From an uncultured Crocinitomix sp. (GTDB lineage Bacteria; Bacteroidota; Bacteroidia; Flavobacteriales_D; Crocinitomicaceae), in the NCBI GenBank assembly GCA_937136425.1, contig CAKZON010000027.1, forward strand, positions 1 to 36,216: a stretch of DNA of 36,216 bases, in the 5' to 3' direction. Shown one piece after another: positions 33,601 through 36,216 of this stretch (positions are counted from its first letter, which is position 1; every line of letters begins with the position of its first letter). The notes beneath the pieces were generated by a model. It did no database searches, was not told the DNA's origin, and was given only the letters and a program-made list of their open reading frames with translations. A program made the position numbers and the translations under genes.

Positions 33601-34864
33601 TATTGTCTATTGACATTTGAGCAAGCATGCGATACCATTGACTTAGTTGAATGTGCGGCTTTGCCCACTTACTTAATAATTGAATGCTTTCAATTAACTC
33701 AAACGAATTACGACCATGTACTGTATGAAGAAATGCAGTTAAACCAGTTTCATTTAAGTTTGTCACTAACGTGTTTAACCTTTCATTTTCATTAATATTA
33801 TTAGCTAATATTCTTTTGAATCTTTTTGAATTTTTTTGATCCAAATGGACTATAAAATCATCCCAACTCTCTATATCTTTTTTTTGTATCTCATCCTCAT
33901 CACAACTAAAGTAATTAATTAACAAACCAACCTTAACGTCATGTTTTTCAGAATAATTATACGCAACACTTTCTTTGTTTTTTTTAGCCAATAAGCTAAG
34001 TGTTAGAATAAAACCAGAATCAACATGTTGAATGGCTGTAATTTGCTCTACAGCACGTTGAATTTCACTAAACAAAGCTGCATAATCCATATTATGGTGG
34101 TGCGCCATTTGCAAAATACTACTCTCCATAAACTCAATACGATTGAACAACGTCCCTCTCTCATCAAACAAATGATTAAGTACCCAAAACCACAAATTCT
34201 TTTTAAAGTCACCAACATTAGATCTCACAATAGGCTCTTTCTCCTGTATTGCCACAAATTCCTCTGTAAAAGTTATTATTTGGGTTGAATTATTTGGCTC
34301 TATTAAAGCAATAAGTTTTTTAATTGTAGGCTCTTGAAATTGCCATGCAATTCGTCTCCTTATTTTCTCAGACTTGCCCACTACCAAAATCATGTTTAGA
34401 AGGGCCTTGCTATTGTTTTTAAGTTGATTTAAGAATAATTCATTAATGGATACCACCCCTGTTTCATTCCAAGGTAAATAACCTGATTCCAAATATTTTC
34501 TTAACAAGCCCAACAAAGCGTCATCACCATTTAAAACACTTAAATCATGATTACCACGCCCAGACCGATAAGTTAATTCAATCAATTTTTCATACAATGC
34601 CATTCTAAACCTTGAAGGCAGTTCTTCGTCTATATCTCCTTTTAGCATTTCACCAAGATCTAACTCCAACTTAGTAATTCGCCAAGTTTGATCAGGTGGA
34701 CATAACTCATTAAAAATAGCATTCATCTCATTGAGCATATCGGTTTTAGTCCACGAACCGAAAGTAGATTGCAAGGCTTGAACATCTCTGCGGTCATCAT
34801 AGCCCAAATCCCAATTTATTTTGGAAACGATATGTCTATTTGACTTATTCATTTGGAATTGCAT
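30665..34864 (-). CDS. Contractile injection system tape-measure protein (Afp14-like)
   Basis: A 1399-residue, mainly helical protein that should set the length of the inner tube and sheath during assembly. The N-terminus carries the eCIS tape-measure signature HIVSKINWDLGYDDRRDVQA, continuing LQSTFGSWTKTDMLNEMNAI and the strand ITKLELDLGEM. It ends with PFSFGIIKYPWLEKPIHVNWPY, the Trp-Pro-rich C-terminus common in these proteins. Between them are long Leu/Lys/Gln-rich helices without enzymatic motifs. The length is in the normal large range for this family. ATG 34864 overlaps the upstream gene by 20 bases; a second ATG at 34852 is possible. Confidence 0.9.
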   Translation of the reverse strand: MQFQMNKSNRHIVSKINWDLGYDDRRDVQALQSTFGSWTKTDMLNEMNAIFNELCPPDQTWRITKLELDLGEMLKGDIDEELPSRFRMALYEKLIELTYRSGRGNHDLSVLNGDDALLGLLRKYLESGYLPWNETGVVSINELFLNQLKNNSKALLNMILVVGKSEKIRRRIAWQFQEPTIKKLIALIEPNNSTQIITFTEEFVAIQEKEPIVRSNVGDFKKNLWFWVLNHLFDERGTLFNRIEFMESSILQMAHHHNMDYAALFSEIQRAVEQITAIQHVDSGFILTLSLLAKKNKESVAYNYSEKHDVKVGLLINYFSCDEDEIQKKDIESWDDFIVHLDQKNSKRFKRILANNINENERLNTLVTNLNETGLTAFLHTVHGRNSFELIESIQLLSKWAKPHIQLSQWYRMLAQMSIDNKLASVNIELLLVQLLQRLNVAPQVLYQEMNEALKSGTSNSNIHPQVFKSTITTVRNYYFDAMESASKWTIVPYLEFFLSAASDQLSLEKSMDKLKGQSKFAAFLKEKPVAFFQFLENQPWNSASQQQFMEVLHNDQLLILRDSILNSSTSSLGGEINNVKVFLSSITSEMGTVFTKKVYVKSLVALLRNKASGASRVELFIKKIIQTIKEDGNSRMRIKLQDFSKELKEENLLQRLLHEQVEPRLSIVNPSFQNLLTDIQKGKAVKAQKSAENLAHLRESSGKDWISRFNQSLQILVPHLLPIENKWTKKLSNGRLNLHLIFGEKTFSNLSLKRQTVIFWNVLLAYESYNGNYKRFKNILQDALGVRDQQLQKVVMANSEAELPKNVVFSDNSIIESLQKVSKGHSLSAGNALNESIHILLKNNPSAFFNIIESVDFNPSVLAYFETNFSFDKLLLNLASSSATIKVAEFQSILVFLTALVNFKGGSSTHIALKQLGWKLLFLQLHEKATYNDSAAKLVQSFIADLTLNKGLKTKDILTVIQAQSLYISPFIFKILVNMNSAFANFSLDTYHNQGSVQKATMNGGKVSKEGSLALFQILNSKISHDLFKSLLLDHKIPNWFDIPEYNRADALLITLLQDYPEFVVQELSKSVDFEQFVSVLQKKINLTIWLNFLKTTYSSQTKLINQLKKLFNCFSSGDFSLTLKTQLTQILFRKTAISLKTGNWSVLSSEKIWNELVWESKVKYGLKEEVIIKAIQKNEAYLPVGLRVAFQRFSEKLQEQKNKKHGFAPKSELLNNKTKHIVEESPKLLAEGIAINNAGLVLANNYIVMMFDRLNLIKDGIFLSKNAQNKAVHYLQFLVNGIAENEEHYLVLNKIFVGLHPTSPVTSGIQITADEKELIEGLITAIISHWSAIGDTSVDGFRGNWLIRDGIIREEVDRWTLDVEKRAYDILLNHSPFSFGIIKYPWLEKPIHVNWPY

Positions 34865-36074
34865 TTACAACGTTAAAAAGCTTCAAACTTGCATCTTCAA
34901 AAGTTCCTATAACTTCTGTTAATGGCTGCGAACGTTGCATATTAAACCATGGGATATACGCGTTGATTACAGCATCCATCTCCTCTTGAGTTGCATATTT
35001 TACTTGATAGGTTAAATCAACCGGTAATGATTCTAACAAACACAACTCAAAGCGTGCCTTAAAGTTTGGACTGGTATTCGTCTTAGTATGCGTCACAACT
35101 GTTCCGTCAGAAGCACTTTGTGATGAAATATCTATTGTAGCATATGCTGGCATTATAAATACCAAGTCTTCTAATGAATTCTCTTGACCGACTAAAGACA
35201 AATAAGAAGACTCAAAAAACAACACTCCTCTCTTTTCTAACAACAACCAATTAATCTGAGTAATTGACTTTGGAAAATCATTATCAACGGCCTTTGAAGT
35301 ATCTTCCTTTGCGCCATTCTGCGGCTTAGGTTTTAATTTTGAATAAGCTTCAATTTGTTCTGGTGTTTTATTTATATCAAACCAATTCAAAAGAAAACCT
35401 TTATACAGTGGTTTCAAACCTAACAACAAACTCAACTTTAACTCTATTACAGCAAAATTTCTACAATCATCTAAACTGACTTTTTCAGCTTCATTAATTA
35501 ACCCAGCATCTAAAATGAAATCAAAATTTTCAATCTCTTTTTGATAGGTTTTGATTGGCACGAACAAAGAGCCATAATCTACCGTAAGTTCATCTGCATA
35601 GCAAATTGAATAAGAACGTACACGATTATAAGACAATGTTCCAAAATTTTGCAATAACAAACTTTTAAACACGAGTTGGTCCTTTAACTTACTTCCAGCA
35701 TAGCTAGAGCCATCAATTAATTGATCAATAACATCAGGAGACTCACCATGTCTTGCAATCAAATGATTTAACATAGCGTTTCTTCGATTCAAATTCCCAT
35801 CCTCATTAGTTGTCAAATTCATTAACCCTTTCATGTAAGGATTGTATGGATCGGATTTAAACTTATTCCAACTATCATTCTCAAGCTGGCGTTTAGCTCC
35901 TGTTTTCATGGTGAAATCAAATGCATCAAACCCTTTTAAAAGAGGCCGAATATCTGGTACGCTATACAATGATTGATAAAAATAGGCCGGTGAATAAACG
36001 CGATAAGCTGCAGGAAATTCAGGGTTTAAATCCAAATCCCTTAAATTAGATAAGTGAACGTCTGTTGATCCACT
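34845..36074 (-). CDS. eCIS-associated protein upstream of the tape measure (5' end missing)
   Basis: The frame is open from the stop at 34845 to 36074, where a TGA (36075-36077) interrupts it. The only possible start inside is a TTG at 36035, which is poor. The coding frame continues unbroken past it to the GATC at 36067-36070, where the DNA changes character, so the true N-terminus is probably missing. About 400 residues are visible. They include FPAAYRVYSPAYFYQSLY, the aromatic EIENFDFILDAGL, a long middle (CRNFAVIELKLSLLLGLKPL) and a C-terminus (YATQEEMDAVINAYIPWFNM). Position just before the tape measure suggests a baseplate or tail-tip component; I do not recognise the family. Confidence 0.65.
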   Translation of the reverse strand, partial: SGSTDVHLSNLRDLDLNPEFPAAYRVYSPAYFYQSLYSVPDIRPLLKGFDAFDFTMKTGAKRQLENDSWNKFKSDPYNPYMKGLMNLTTNEDGNLNRRNAMLNHLIARHGESPDVIDQLIDGSSYAGSKLKDQLVFKSLLLQNFGTLSYNRVRSYSICYADELTVDYGSLFVPIKTYQKEIENFDFILDAGLINEAEKVSLDDCRNFAVIELKLSLLLGLKPLYKGFLLNWFDINKTPEQIEAYSKLKPKPQNGAKEDTSKAVDNDFPKSITQINWLLLEKRGVLFFESSYLSLVGQENSLEDLVFIMPAYATIDISSQSASDGTVVTHTKTNTSPNFKARFELCLLESLPVDLTYQVKYATQEEMDAVINAYIPWFNMQRSQPLTEVIGTFEDASLKLFNVVNAIPNE

Positions 36075-36216
36075 TCAATTAATGAAATAAGGGCTTGAAA
36101 AGTGGCACCGCTCAAGAGGAAAAAACAGCTGAATAACCTTAAGTCTGAAAGAGCAGCCTGTGTCACTGAACCTGGACAGCTTCATTCTCTACGTACGAAC
36201 AGTTAAGAAATGGATC
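36067..36216. other. Terminal segment bounded by GATC, possibly foreign
   Basis: The last 150 bases run from GATC (36067-36070) to GATC (36213-36216, the window end). By hand count the last 146 bases are about 42% G+C, higher than the coding DNA beside them. No frame continues the eCIS gene, and only short frames (about 35 codons) exist. It could be an unrelated restriction fragment joined during cloning, or an ordinary intergenic stretch. I recognise no known vector sequence in it. Confidence 0.35.

Noticed and set aside
33487..33795. Plus-strand open frame of 102 codons inside the tape-measure gene
   Set aside because: Antisense shadow; the minus-strand frame is continuous and family-typical.

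Overview
The window looks like a piece of a Bacteroidota chromosome, probably Flavobacteriales-like. The DNA is A+T-rich and many genes encode secreted proteins with Lys-poor signal peptides ending in -AQ or -GQ. Several starts are preceded by the phylum-specific -7 box TAnnTTTG (DUF6155, marR, mnmA, tetR and the gene at 20754). WG-repeat, TonB-C-terminal-like and DUF6155-type proteins also fit. The length (36.2 kb) and a terminal segment bounded by GATC sites suggest a cloned insert, but I cannot prove that.

Left and middle part (1-22.8 kb): mostly housekeeping and small accessory genes. In order: the 5' end of a lipoprotein gene; DUF6155; an acyl-CoA thioesterase downstream of a large secreted WD40-caspase protein; an FMN reductase with a MarR regulator; a divergent membrane protein (bestrophin-like at best); mnmA (tRNA 2-thiouridylase); two small hypothetical genes; and a putative HTH regulator behind a cluster of TTAAGT sites. 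These are followed by a rhodanese-domain secreted protein with a small secreted partner, a Tat-like metallophosphoesterase, a HutD-family protein, a PlsC-type acyltransferase, two secreted unknowns, a TetR-ABC ATPase-ABC permease operon with two TGAC-N6-GTCA operators, a WG-repeat protein, further secreted unknowns, a TonB-C-terminal-like protein and a YdjC/ChbG-family deacetylase.

Right part (22.9-36.07 kb): this is the exciting region. It is a long minus-strand gene run forming the distal half of an extracellular contractile injection system (eCIS; Afp/PVC/MAC relatives). In transcription order it encodes an eCIS-associated protein cut by the window end, a 1399-aa tape-measure protein, two Ala/Thr-rich helical proteins (647 and 280 aa), a 308-aa unknown, the eCIS AAA+ ATPase, a 179-aa protein vaguely like a disarmed REP-type transposase, a GH25 lysozyme lipoprotein, and three small proteins. 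One of the three carries the eCIS-typical DUF4157 HExxH domain. All three share an N-terminal L-x-[DN]-N-R signature, and two also share V-Q-[MF]-x-G-G, which I interpret as a candidate loading signal for cargo. Sheath, tube, spike and baseplate genes are not in the window and should lie upstream, beyond 36.07 kb.

The last ~150 bp (from GATC at 36067 to GATC at 36213-36216) do not continue the coding frame and may not be native neighbouring DNA. No rRNA, tRNA, CRISPR array or intact insertion sequence was seen. No gene-free gap exceeds 300 bases; the two largest (619-914 and 16532-16829) are described under their regulatory features.
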